Below are positions 1 to 7,187 of a stretch of 53,400 bases of DNA, one piece after another (within the stretch, counting starts at the first letter, position 1; the number at the start of each line of letters is the position of its first letter). The notes below the pieces were generated by a model. That model saw only the letters and a list, made by a program, of their open reading frames with translations. It was not told the DNA's origin and did not search any database. The position numbers and the translations under genes were made by a program. The DNA is from Chloroflexi bacterium GWB2_54_36 (GTDB lineage Bacteria; Chloroflexota; Anaerolineae; Anaerolineales; Anaerolineaceae), in assembly GCA_001796355.1 (NCBI GenBank), contig MGMG01000103.1, positions 1 through 53,400 of the forward strand, in the 5' to 3' direction.

Positions 1-347
1 CTCGCGCTGCCTACGCCGAGGGTCAAGAGTGGTTGGCCGAGCTGCTGATATACTTGGAAGGCAATCGAGATACACTGGTTGATTTCATCAAAACCCAATT
101 GCCCCGGGCGCGCATGACTGTCCCGGAAGGTACTTATCTTGCCTGGATCGATTTATCGGCTTACAATCTGGAACCTGCACCCTGTGAATACCTGGTCAAA
201 CACGCCAGGGTGGGGTTGAATGACGGCAAGGAATTTGGTAAAGTCGGAATCGGATATGTACGGCTGAATTTTGCCTGCCCCCGCAGCGTATTACTCGAAG
301 GGCTGGAGCGTATCCGAAAAGCGCTGGAAAATGTTCCAGCGAAATAG
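1..347 (+). CDS. PLP-dependent MalY/PatB-type lyase/aminotransferase, 3' part
   Basis: Only the C-terminal ~115 residues are in the window; the reading frame is open from base 3. The segment carries the small-domain pattern of fold-type I PLP enzymes of the MalY/PatB group: PEGTYLAWIDLS, then GLNDGKEFG and YVRLNFACPRSVLLEGLERI. The Arg in VRLNFACP is the residue that usually binds the substrate carboxylate in this family. MalY/PatB proteins are cystathionine beta-lyases or related C-S lyases, so a role in methionine or sulfur amino-acid metabolism is likely. The PLP lysine lies outside the window, so the exact reaction cannot be judged. Confidence 0.8.
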   Translation, partial: RAAYAEGQEWLAELLIYLEGNRDTLVDFIKTQLPRARMTVPEGTYLAWIDLSAYNLEPAPCEYLVKHARVGLNDGKEFGKVGIGYVRLNFACPRSVLLEGLERIRKALENVPAK

Positions 348-367
348 TGAAAGGTTAATTACTGAGA

Positions 368-985
368 TTGACAAACCAACCTGAAAGAACCATAGGGGGT
401 TGTTTTGCAAAATTCGTGAGCGGTTCATTATTACTGGTCGCCGGGACATATTTGCTCCTGGTTTTTATCGGGATGCTGCTGGTTACATCCGATACGAATA
501 AAAATGCCGATGCCATCGTGCTTTTGAGCGGCGGCGGTAAGGTGCGCAACGCTGAGGCTGCCCGGTTATTCAACGACGGGGCGGCAAATACGATCGTATT
601 AACCCAGACTTCGGGACGCGGCAGCGTTTCGACGATGGGTGAGACGCGCAGTCAACTGATAAAGGCGGGAGTGCCTTCGTATCAAATCCAGACCGCCTAT
701 GGGACTGCCACCAGCACCTATGACGAAGCGCGCCAGGTGGCAAAACTGGCCAAGAGCGCTGGGTTCGATTCGGTGCTGGTCGTGACCGACCCGTACCACA
801 CCTTGCGTGCCCGGATATTATTCGCCGGTGAACTGGGAACCGAGGGTGTAAAAGTACGGGTAGCAGCCGCCAGCGGTCATTGGTACCAACCCATCAGTTG
901 GATGTTCAGCCAGGAAGGCTGGCGGGTCACGCTGACCGAGCTGGCAAAAATTGGCGGTATTATTTTGGGGATGCGCGGTGGTTAA
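368..985 (+). CDS. YdcF/SanA-like DUF218 membrane-anchored protein
   Basis: Starts with TTG, 20 bases after the preceding gene. One membrane segment lies at about residues 15-38 (LLLVAGTYLLLVFIGMLL). A DUF218 domain follows: NADAIVLLSGGGKVRNAEAARLF at residues ~46-68, TYDEARQVAKLAKSAGFDSVLVVTDPYH at ~116-143 and a final helix. The family includes E. coli SanA, ElyC and YdcF. Several members affect envelope integrity or lipid-carrier use, but the enzymatic reaction is not settled. The STYDEA and VTDPYHTLRA motifs are the usual conserved signatures. It probably faces the outside of the membrane. A bidirectional terminator follows directly. Confidence 0.8.
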   Translation: MTNQPERTIGGCFAKFVSGSLLLVAGTYLLLVFIGMLLVTSDTNKNADAIVLLSGGGKVRNAEAARLFNDGAANTIVLTQTSGRGSVSTMGETRSQLIKAGVPSYQIQTAYGTATSTYDEARQVAKLAKSAGFDSVLVVTDPYHTLRARILFAGELGTEGVKVRVAAASGHWYQPISWMFSQEGWRVTLTELAKIGGIILGMRGG

Positions 986-991
986 AAAAAG

Positions 992-1014
992 ACTGCGCCA
1001 CAGCGTGGCGCAGT
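992..1014. terminator. Bidirectional intrinsic terminator
   Basis: A 10-bp perfect stem (ACTGCGCCAC / GTGGCGCAGT) with a 3-base loop lies between convergent genes. Seven A's precede it (984-990) and a T-rich run (TTATATTTAATTTT) follows, so it can stop transcription of the YdcF-like gene on plus and the cold-shock gene on minus. Confidence 0.9.
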
Positions 1015-1038
1015 TTATATTTAATTTTCTGTGAAGAC

Positions 1039-1251
1039 TTACTCTACAGCCGTCACGGCTGCTGCCTGTAAACCCTTATTCCCCGTCTCAATTGAAAACT
1101 CCACTTTCTGGCCTTCCTTGAGCTGTTTGTAGCCATCCATATCGATGGCGGAAAAGTGCACGAAGACATCTTCCCCATCTTCACGGCCGATAAAACCGTA
1201 CCCCTTGGCGGGGTTGAACCACTTCACAGTTCCAACAAAACGTTCTGACAT
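1039..1251 (-). CDS. csp: Cold-shock domain protein (CspA family)
   Basis: A 70-residue single cold-shock domain, the usual family length. The RNP1 motif GYGFIGRED (residues ~17-25) and RNP2 motif DVFVHFSAI (~28-36) are intact, and the N-terminus has the typical [14 protein letters not shown] pattern. Such proteins bind single-stranded RNA/DNA and act as RNA chaperones, during cold shock or in normal growth. It is a single-gene unit with its own promoter at 1313-1341 and a leader of about 50 bases, shorter than the ~150-base thermosensor leader of E. coli cspA. A good GGAG ribosome site precedes the ATG. It ends at the bidirectional terminator. Confidence 0.97.
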   Translation of the reverse strand: MSERFVGTVKWFNPAKGYGFIGREDGEDVFVHFSAIDMDGYKQLKEGQKVEFSIETGNKGLQAAAVTAVE

Positions 1252-1312
1252 GCTTTACTCCATCTAACTAAGTAGAAATTATCTGGCATTTCAGCCAAAT
1301 CCATCGGGCGCA

Positions 1313-1341
1313 AGAATATCATGTTTTAATAGGCATGTCAA
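1313..1341 (-). promoter_or_regulatory. Sigma70-type promoter of the cold-shock gene
   Basis: Read on the minus strand: TTGACA (1336-1341), a 17-base spacer, then TATTCT (1313-1318). The -35 box is a perfect match and spacing is ideal. Predicted start is near 1305, giving a ~50-base leader to the ATG at 1251. The divergent methyltransferase gene begins only 34 bases behind the -35 box. Confidence 0.85.
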
Positions 1342-1374
1342 GATTCGCGATCGACAATTCGGATATAAATTGGG

Positions 1375-2178
1375 GTGAATAATTTGAAAGCTATTTCAGA
1401 CCAAAATTACTTAAAGAACCAGCAGTACCGCAGCGGTGACAACCTGGATGCCCGCATTCAGCTTCACCGGCGTTTTAGTACCAATCCAACCATCTACTTT
1501 GAGTGGATGTTTGACCAGCTTAATCTCCAGGCGGGGATGCAGGTGCTGGAGGTTGGCTGCGGTACTGGGGAATTTTGGCGGACGAATTTACCCCGGCTTC
1601 CAGATAACTTGCGACCGAAATTGCTCGACCTTTCAGCAGGAATGGCAGCCGTGGCACGGGCATCTGTCAGACAGGATACGCGGTTTTCATTCACCACAGC
1701 TGACGCCCAGAATTTGCCCTTTGGAGATCGCCGATTCGATGTGGTGCTTGCCAATTACATGCTCTACCATGTGCCGAACATTCCTCAGGCAGTGAGGGAA
1801 TTGCGGCGGGTACTCGTTCCAGGTGGACGGTTGTGCGCTGCCACCAATGGCACCTCGCACATGCAGGAATTGAGAGAATTGATGCACCGGTTTCACCTCC
1901 AACATGCTGAAGTACCCGATTTTGTCGGGCGCTACGGACTTAAAAACGCGCCATCGATTCTGAGGAGTAGTTTCGAGCATGTCAATGTGATTCCATTCAA
2001 TAACACTTTATTCGTTACTGAAACCCAACCGTTGATCGATTACATCCACTCGATGGTGGGACTGTGGAATTTTCCGCCGGACGCAGAATTGGACCTTGTG
2101 AAATGGGTAGAGTTTGAAATTCAGACCAAAGGCGGATTTACCATCCATATATCCAGCGGGGTCGTGCTGGCATGGTGA
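1375..2178 (+). CDS. Class I SAM-dependent methyltransferase
   Basis: The 267-residue protein has a GTG start at 1375. The SAM-binding motif I VLEVGCGTGEFW lies at residues ~58-69, an acidic residue region (LLDLSAGM) follows, then FTTADAQNLPFGDRRFDVVLANYMLYHVPN (motifs II-III, ~104-133) and VLVPGGRLCAATNG (~146-159). This is the Methyltransf_11/25 layout typical of small-molecule or quinone methyltransferases. Nothing in the sequence fixes the substrate. It is divergent from the cold-shock gene and followed after 30 bases by the TPR gene, which has its own -10 box. An uncharacterised methyltransferase is the safest call. Confidence 0.85.
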   Translation: MNNLKAISDQNYLKNQQYRSGDNLDARIQLHRRFSTNPTIYFEWMFDQLNLQAGMQVLEVGCGTGEFWRTNLPRLPDNLRPKLLDLSAGMAAVARASVRQDTRFSFTTADAQNLPFGDRRFDVVLANYMLYHVPNIPQAVRELRRVLVPGGRLCAATNGTSHMQELRELMHRFHLQHAEVPDFVGRYGLKNAPSILRSSFEHVNVIPFNNTLFVTETQPLIDYIHSMVGLWNFPPDAELDLVKWVEFEIQTKGGFTIHISSGVVLAW

Positions 2179-2195
2179 CGAATTTTCTCCGCGCG

Positions 2196-2201
2196 TATAA
2201 T
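2196..2201 (+). promoter_or_regulatory. -10 box giving a possible leaderless transcript
   Basis: A perfect TATAAT lies 7 bases before the ATG of the TPR gene at 2209. The start point would fall on or next to the start codon, and there is no ribosome-binding site in that gap. The -35 region (TGGTGA, 17 bases upstream) is weak. Confidence 0.5.
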
Positions 2202-2208
2202 TAACCGG

Positions 2209-3636
2209 ATGAAACTGGTCGAGCGGTTTTTACTGCCTGTTTTGGTCATTGCCCCGCTGCTTTTATTGGGGTTGTTTCCGATTGCTCCCCGGTCGGTCCG
2301 ATTGGCGGACGCCTGGCAGCGGGCGTATCTATCAAGCGCTATCGGCATGCCCGCAGAAGCAGCCAAATACTTACGCCAGGTCTTGGAATATCAGCCTCAG
2401 CGCAGCGATTTGTTCGAAAGAATTGCCGCGCTGGAATTTTCAGCAGGAGATTACACCCGGGCAATTGCCAGTTACGAGGAAGCTGACGTAAATGGAAAAA
2501 TTTCCGCCAGTGGACTGCTGAACCTGGGCGACAGTTACCAGCAAACAGGCGATCCGGCTGCAGCCACAGGAACCTGGGCTCAATTGGCAAGTCTTCCGAC
2601 CGTAGATGCTGCTCAGCTGGCAGCCGCGGCTGGCCGTTTACGCACGGCTGGCGATTGGGACAGTACGCTGCAAACGGCGCAGCGCTGGCTGGAACTCGAG
2701 CCAGAATCTGTCCAGGCAGCCTGGTTGACTGGAATGCTGCTATCAACCCGCAGCATCGCTGAAGCTGCTCGTCCGCTGGCTATCGCCGGCAATGGCGAAG
2801 GCGTAGAAGCCGAAAATTCCCGCCATTTATTGGAAGTGCTTGGCCAGGCAGCGCTGCAAAATGACCGCGCCTACCAACTGGTGTTGATCGGGCAGCGGTT
2901 GGGGGAGCTGGGACAGTGGGATGTCGCTGAGACGGCATTTCAGGCAGCGCTAATCCGCGTGCCTGAGTATGCAGAAGCCTGGGCATTTCTGGGTGAATCC
3001 CGCCAGCAGCAGGGCAAGGATGGCTGGACCGATCTGCTGCGCGCCAAAAGCATCGCGCCAAATTCAGACATCGTGTTATCCGCATTGACCTTGTACTGGA
3101 GCCGCCAGAACAAGCCGATGATCGCGCTGGCTTACCTTCAGAAATTAGCCGCTAACCATCCCGACCAGGGCCGCTGGCAGGTGGAAATTGGCCGCACATT
3201 TGCGCAGGCCGGTGACCTGGTGAGCGCCATGGCAGCCTATCAACACGCGGTCGAGATCGAACCGATTAACGCGCAATTCTGGCGAGCGCTGGCGGTATTT
3301 TCAGTCACATACGGTTTTGACTTTGCCGCCTTTTCTCTGCCCGCAATCGAACGGGCGCTGATACTTGCGTCCAAGGATCTGCAGGTATTGGATGCCGCCG
3401 GGTGGGTATATTTTATGCATGGCGACCTGGAAAAGGCGGAACAATTCTTGCAACTAGCACTGGCAGAGGATGGTGAATTCGAGGCAGCGCAGTTTCATCT
3501 GGCGCAAGTTTACATCGCTGGAAACCGCTTTTCACTGGCTTTCCCCCTGTTAAAAACAGCAGCAGCCCAGAACGCCGATCCCGCTGTTGCCACTCAGGCG
3601 CAGCGGTTGCTTGACAAGCATTTTCCCGGCCAATAA
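2209..3636 (+). CDS. TPR-repeat protein, membrane-anchored
   Basis: A 475-residue protein with one N-terminal hydrophobic segment (residues ~7-28, LPVLVIAPLLLLGLFPIA), probably a signal anchor with the rest outside or at the membrane surface. The body is a run of tetratricopeptide-like repeats with the alternating small/aromatic pattern: AAKYLRQVLEYQPQRSDLF, ALEFSAGDYTRAIASYEEA, FAQAGDLVSAMAAYQHAVE, YFMHGDLEKAEQFLQLALA and others. TPR proteins are scaffolds for protein interaction, and no enzymatic domain is visible. The downstream lipoprotein gene starts 97 bases later with its own ribosome site. The partner is unknown. Confidence 0.85.
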   Translation: MKLVERFLLPVLVIAPLLLLGLFPIAPRSVRLADAWQRAYLSSAIGMPAEAAKYLRQVLEYQPQRSDLFERIAALEFSAGDYTRAIASYEEADVNGKISASGLLNLGDSYQQTGDPAAATGTWAQLASLPTVDAAQLAAAAGRLRTAGDWDSTLQTAQRWLELEPESVQAAWLTGMLLSTRSIAEAARPLAIAGNGEGVEAENSRHLLEVLGQAALQNDRAYQLVLIGQRLGELGQWDVAETAFQAALIRVPEYAEAWAFLGESRQQQGKDGWTDLLRAKSIAPNSDIVLSALTLYWSRQNKPMIALAYLQKLAANHPDQGRWQVEIGRTFAQAGDLVSAMAAYQHAVEIEPINAQFWRALAVFSVTYGFDFAAFSLPAIERALILASKDLQVLDAAGWVYFMHGDLEKAEQFLQLALAEDGEFEAAQFHLAQVYIAGNRFSLAFPLLKTAAAQNADPAVATQAQRLLDKHFPGQ

Positions 3637-3733
3637 ATCCGTTCACCGCAATATCCTCCAAAAACAGTCACTGAGACGGCATCGAACCCACACCATCGAC
3701 ACAAAACCTTTACGGGTTCGAAGGAGTTGCGGA

Positions 3734-4399
3734 ATGAACCAAAAAACCATGCTGGTGCTCATCTTTGCACTGACAACCCTGGTCTTAAGCGGATGCAATC
3801 TCGAGGATCGCATCACGAGTTCTGCGCTTGCAGAAATCGACCCGGGCAGCGTGGTTTATTTTGACAATTTTGACAACCCCGAATCGGGTTGGCAGGTCTG
3901 GTCATCTGAAAGCGCAACCATAGCTTATGACACCGATGGACTGCGGTTCCACGTTAACGAAGCGAATTACGATTACTGGTCGCTGCCCGGGCAGCGCTTT
4001 AGCGATTCGACGCTGGCTGTGGATGCTACTTTAATCGAAGGGCCGACGGATAATGATTTTGGTTTGCTCTGCCGTTTCCAGAACGAGTATAATTTCTATG
4101 CATTTCTGGTCAGCAGCGATGGCTATGGCGGCATCATCAAAGTCAAGGACGGTCTGTACCAGACTTTAAACAGTCCGGATGGATTGGAGTACGGCGCCAT
4201 GATCCAGCTGGGACAGGCCACCAACCAGATTCGCGCTGACTGCGTCGGGTCCCGGTTGACATTGTATGTAAACCAGGAGAAATTCCTGGAGGTCGAAGAC
4301 ATGGATTTTACTGTGGGCGATGTGGGTTTAATCGCGGGCTCATACAGTCAACCCGGAGTGGATATTCTGTTTGACAACTTCTTTGTCCTAAAGCCTTAG
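3734..4399 (+). CDS. Lipoprotein with a jelly-roll (LamG/DUF1080-like) domain
   Basis: The start is set at ATG 3734 because an AAGGAG site lies 7 bases upstream and because the first residues form a lipoprotein signal, with the lipobox LVLSGC and cysteine at residue ~20; an upstream in-frame extension gives no sensible N-terminus. The mature 200 residues are rich in Asp, Asn, Tyr and Gly. They resemble concanavalin-like/DUF1080 beta-sandwiches: VVYFDNFDNPESGWQVW near the start, DNDFGLLCRFQNEYNFYAFLV in the middle and GVDILFDNFFVLKP at the end. Such domains often bind polysaccharide. It is probably exported, lipidated by Lgt (also in this window) and displayed on the outer membrane face. Confidence 0.75.
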   Translation: MNQKTMLVLIFALTTLVLSGCNLEDRITSSALAEIDPGSVVYFDNFDNPESGWQVWSSESATIAYDTDGLRFHVNEANYDYWSLPGQRFSDSTLAVDATLIEGPTDNDFGLLCRFQNEYNFYAFLVSSDGYGGIIKVKDGLYQTLNSPDGLEYGAMIQLGQATNQIRADCVGSRLTLYVNQEKFLEVEDMDFTVGDVGLIAGSYSQPGVDILFDNFFVLKP

Positions 4400-4403
4400 C
4401 GGT

Positions 4404-5681
4404 ATGAAAATTTTCCTCGATTCAATTGGCTGCCGGTTAAACCAGAGCGAAATTGAACGATTTGCAACCCAATTTAGAGCAGCCGGCCACACCATCGTAA
4501 ACTCGGCAGGTGAGGCTGAACTGGTTGTGGTTAATACCTGCACCGTCACCAGCGCAGCCGCTTCCGATTCACGCCAGAAAATCCGCCAGGCAGCCCGCCA
4601 AGGAGCGGGAGAGATTGTTGTAACCGGTTGCTGGTCCACCCTCGAGCCTGACAGCGCCGCCGTTTTACCCAATGTCCGGCGGGTGGTGTCCAACCTGGAT
4701 AAGGACCATCTGGTGGTTGAGGTGCTAGGCGTGCAGGAAGAGGATTTTGACCTGGAGCCGGTGGCGCGCAAGCCTTTACCTGGCGTTCATTTGCGCACCC
4801 GCGCGTTTATCAAGACCCAGGACGGCTGCGACAATCACTGCACCTTTTGCATCACCCGCATCGCCCGAGGACCAGGCCGTAGCGAGACGATTAAGGCAGT
4901 TTTGAGTGACATCCAGCATGCACTAAAAGGCGGAACACGCGAGGTTGTGCTTTCAGGGGTTCATTTAGGCTCGTGGGGTTATGACTTATCGCCCCGCATG
5001 CATTTACGCGATTTGATTCAGGCAGTTTTGCAGGACACGAATGTGGAACGCCTGCGCCTTTCCTCGCTTGAGCCCTGGGACCTGGATGAGACATTTTTTC
5101 AATTATGGGAAAATCCACGCCTGTGCCGCCATCTGCATTTGCCGCTGCAATCAGGCAGCGAACAGACCCTGCATCGCATGGCGCGGCATACAACCCCGGC
5201 AGCCTTCCGGCAGTTGATCGCGTCCGCCCGGCAAGCAGTTCCCGGCATGGCCGTGACCACTGACCTGATTGTCGGATTCCCCGGTGAGGATGACCGCGAG
5301 TTTGCCGAGAGTCTGGCATTTGTCCAGGAGATGGAATTTGCCGGAGGGCATGTTTTCAGCTATTCCGCGCGCCCCGGCACACCGGCCGTCCGGCTGAATA
5401 ACCCAGTATCCGGTACGGTCGCTCACCGCCGCAGCGAACAAATGCGCCAGGTGCTGGCAGAATCTTCGACCCTTTTCCGCGAGCAGCATCTCGGCAGCGA
5501 AGCATCCGTTCTGTGGGAGGCGACCAACGCCTATGGTCCTACTGGATGGAAGCTGCACGGTTTAACCGACAATTACCTCAAGGTCGAGGTTCATTCGCCG
5601 CTGCGTTTGTGGAATCAGATCAACCGGGTACGTCTGGACCGATTAACTGACCAGGGTCTGGCTGGCAGTTTAATCGAATAA
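4404..5681 (+). CDS. mtaB: tRNA t6A37 methylthiotransferase MtaB
   Basis: A radical-SAM methylthiotransferase of 425 residues. The N-terminal UPF0004 domain begins MKIFLDSIGCRLNQSE and carries the cysteines of the auxiliary cluster (Cys10, VVNTCTV near 45-51, and VTGCWS near 76). The radical-SAM CxxxCxxC motif is DGCDNHCTFCITR at about residues 142-154. The basic-aromatic GxHLGSWG region and a short TRAM-like C-terminus follow. The family converts t6A37 to ms2t6A37 in tRNAs decoding ANN codons. The GCRLNQSE and GCDNHCTFC variants fit MtaB better than MiaB or RimO. It starts 4 bases after the lipoprotein gene with no clear ribosome site, so it may be translationally coupled. Confidence 0.9.
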   Translation: MKIFLDSIGCRLNQSEIERFATQFRAAGHTIVNSAGEAELVVVNTCTVTSAAASDSRQKIRQAARQGAGEIVVTGCWSTLEPDSAAVLPNVRRVVSNLDKDHLVVEVLGVQEEDFDLEPVARKPLPGVHLRTRAFIKTQDGCDNHCTFCITRIARGPGRSETIKAVLSDIQHALKGGTREVVLSGVHLGSWGYDLSPRMHLRDLIQAVLQDTNVERLRLSSLEPWDLDETFFQLWENPRLCRHLHLPLQSGSEQTLHRMARHTTPAAFRQLIASARQAVPGMAVTTDLIVGFPGEDDREFAESLAFVQEMEFAGGHVFSYSARPGTPAVRLNNPVSGTVAHRRSEQMRQVLAESSTLFREQHLGSEASVLWEATNAYGPTGWKLHGLTDNYLKVEVHSPLRLWNQINRVRLDRLTDQGLAGSLIE

Positions 5682-5697
5682 TCACTGGCTTTATCTT

Positions 5698-5785
5698 TCG
5701 AGGGTTTTACGCCGGGACGGCGCAAAACCCTCGATAAAGTATTTGCCTGCCCCATTCTTTGGGACGGGTTGGGTGGGGTTGATAA
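5698..5785 (-). repeat. Dispersed palindromic repeat, copy A
   Basis: An imperfect 17-bp stem (5698-5714 with 5718-5734, one A-C mismatch) is followed by a C/G-rich second arm and TTGATAA. Its reverse complement matches copy B at 14293-14383 over nearly the whole length, including TTATCAACCCCACCCAACCCG and the tcgag-gtttt stem. No coding gene is present between 5682 and 5918; the remaining ~130 bases hold only a 21-codon open frame of no recognisable content. Confidence 0.85.
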
Positions 5786-5918
5786 ATTTCTTGTGATGAC
5801 GGAGTCCTGGAATATTGAGGAACTGGCGGAGGTTTTCGCGCGACTGGTGCCCCGCCTGTAAGGTCATTTTTTAGCGAGCGAGAAGAATGGGATTGTGCCC
5901 ACCTTTTTTAGACCACCG

Positions 5919-7163
5919 CTATTTAGCCTTTTCCCGCTTATTCCGCGCCTGGATAAAACGATCGTATACCCGCTTCCAGGCCTGCGTTGGTTTTTCCGGC
6001 CGGGTTTTTTTGTGCTGTTCCTGGCTCAAGTAAAAGGCGAAATCTTCCAGAAGAATCGCTAACGGTTCGCCGGGTTCCTCCTGGATAATCGGGTGACCAA
6101 GGTTGATGGCCTGGATCAGGATGTCGGGCGCATACGGAAAAGATACGGTGACTTGTTTGTTCAAGGCCTGTTCGATACGCTCCCGCGGCAGACCGCCGCG
6201 CGGGAAAATATTGTTGAGCACCAGGCGCACTTTGTCGGGGGGATAACCGAGTCGGTTGTAGGTGTCCAAAGCGGCTGCCGCAGCTCGGATGGAGGATAAT
6301 TCCGGGGCAATGACCAGTAAAATTACATCCGCTGCATCCAGGGTAAGCAACGAAACTTCCGAGAAGTCGTGCGGTAGGTCAGCGATCAGGTAATCATATT
6401 CGGGTCGCAATAATTGCAGCGAGGTCGTAAAGGCATCATTGGTCAACCCTTCCGCATCGGTGGGGTAGGTTGGCGCTGCAATGAAATCCAGCCCCGAGTT
6501 GTGGTGCGCAATGATGGACTGTAAAATCTCGAATTCCAATTCCTGCGGTTTGTAGTCCGCCAAATCAGCCCAGGTGCGTTTGAGCGGCATGTTGAGCAGC
6601 AGGGCGACCTGACCGGCAGTCAGAACCAGGTCGAGCAGCGCAGTTGGGGCTGTCCAGAGCGAGTTCAGCCCTAATGCCAGGTTGACTGCCAGCAATGAAC
6701 TGCCGACCCCGCCGCGCAGGGTATGGATGGCAATCAAACGGGCGATTTTTTGCTGCCGGGCGGGTGCGCCGACGGGCGCTGCCTGCCGGATCATTTCGAC
6801 CCGGCGCAACAGCACATTCATGCGGGCAATCAACTCCACTGGCTCGAACGGTTTGGTGATGTGATCATCAGCGCCGGCTTCGAACGAGGCGAGTTTATCT
6901 TGCAACCCGGATTGGCTGGTCAAAACCAAAATAGGCGTCTGAGCAAATGCCGGGTCGCGCCGCAACCGCCGCGTAACTTCATAACCGGAAACATCGGGCA
7001 AGTTAAGGTCGGTGATAATGACGTCCGGATGGTATCGGGCGGCAGCAGCCAGACCGGCAATACCGGTTAATTCGCTGTGCACCGAATGCCCAAGCGGCTG
7101 CAGACTGTGTTCGATCATGCGATGAAAGATCACTTCGTCGTCAATCAGTAAAATGGTTGCCAT
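5919..7163 (-). CDS. Receiver domain fused to CpaE/TadZ-like ATPase
   Basis: A 414-residue fusion. Residues ~1-122 are a CheY-type receiver with acidic residues IDDE, phospho-acceptor Asp in DVIITDLNLPDVSG and Lys in DHITKPFEP. Residues ~140-385 are a MinD/ParA-like fold: HTLRGGVGSSLLAVNLA in place of the usual KGGxGKT, then YDYLIADLPHDFS and VRLVLNNIFPRGG. Both lysines of the deviant Walker A are absent, as in CpaE/TadZ proteins, so ATP use may be altered or lost. CpaE proteins place type IV/Tad pilus machines at the pole, but no pilus genes lie nearby. The hybrid kinase 24 bases upstream is the obvious phosphate donor. Confidence 0.85.
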   Translation of the reverse strand: MATILLIDDEVIFHRMIEHSLQPLGHSVHSELTGIAGLAAAARYHPDVIITDLNLPDVSGYEVTRRLRRDPAFAQTPILVLTSQSGLQDKLASFEAGADDHITKPFEPVELIARMNVLLRRVEMIRQAAPVGAPARQQKIARLIAIHTLRGGVGSSLLAVNLALGLNSLWTAPTALLDLVLTAGQVALLLNMPLKRTWADLADYKPQELEFEILQSIIAHHNSGLDFIAAPTYPTDAEGLTNDAFTTSLQLLRPEYDYLIADLPHDFSEVSLLTLDAADVILLVIAPELSSIRAAAAALDTYNRLGYPPDKVRLVLNNIFPRGGLPRERIEQALNKQVTVSFPYAPDILIQAINLGHPIIQEEPGEPLAILLEDFAFYLSQEQHKKTRPEKPTQAWKRVYDRFIQARNKREKAK

Positions 7164-7187
7164 GAGGGTCCTTGTTGAAGCCGGTGA

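Noticed and set aside
5796..5861. 21-codon open frame after repeat copy A
   Set aside because: Too short, no ribosome site and no recognisable content; at most a remnant of a lost gene.
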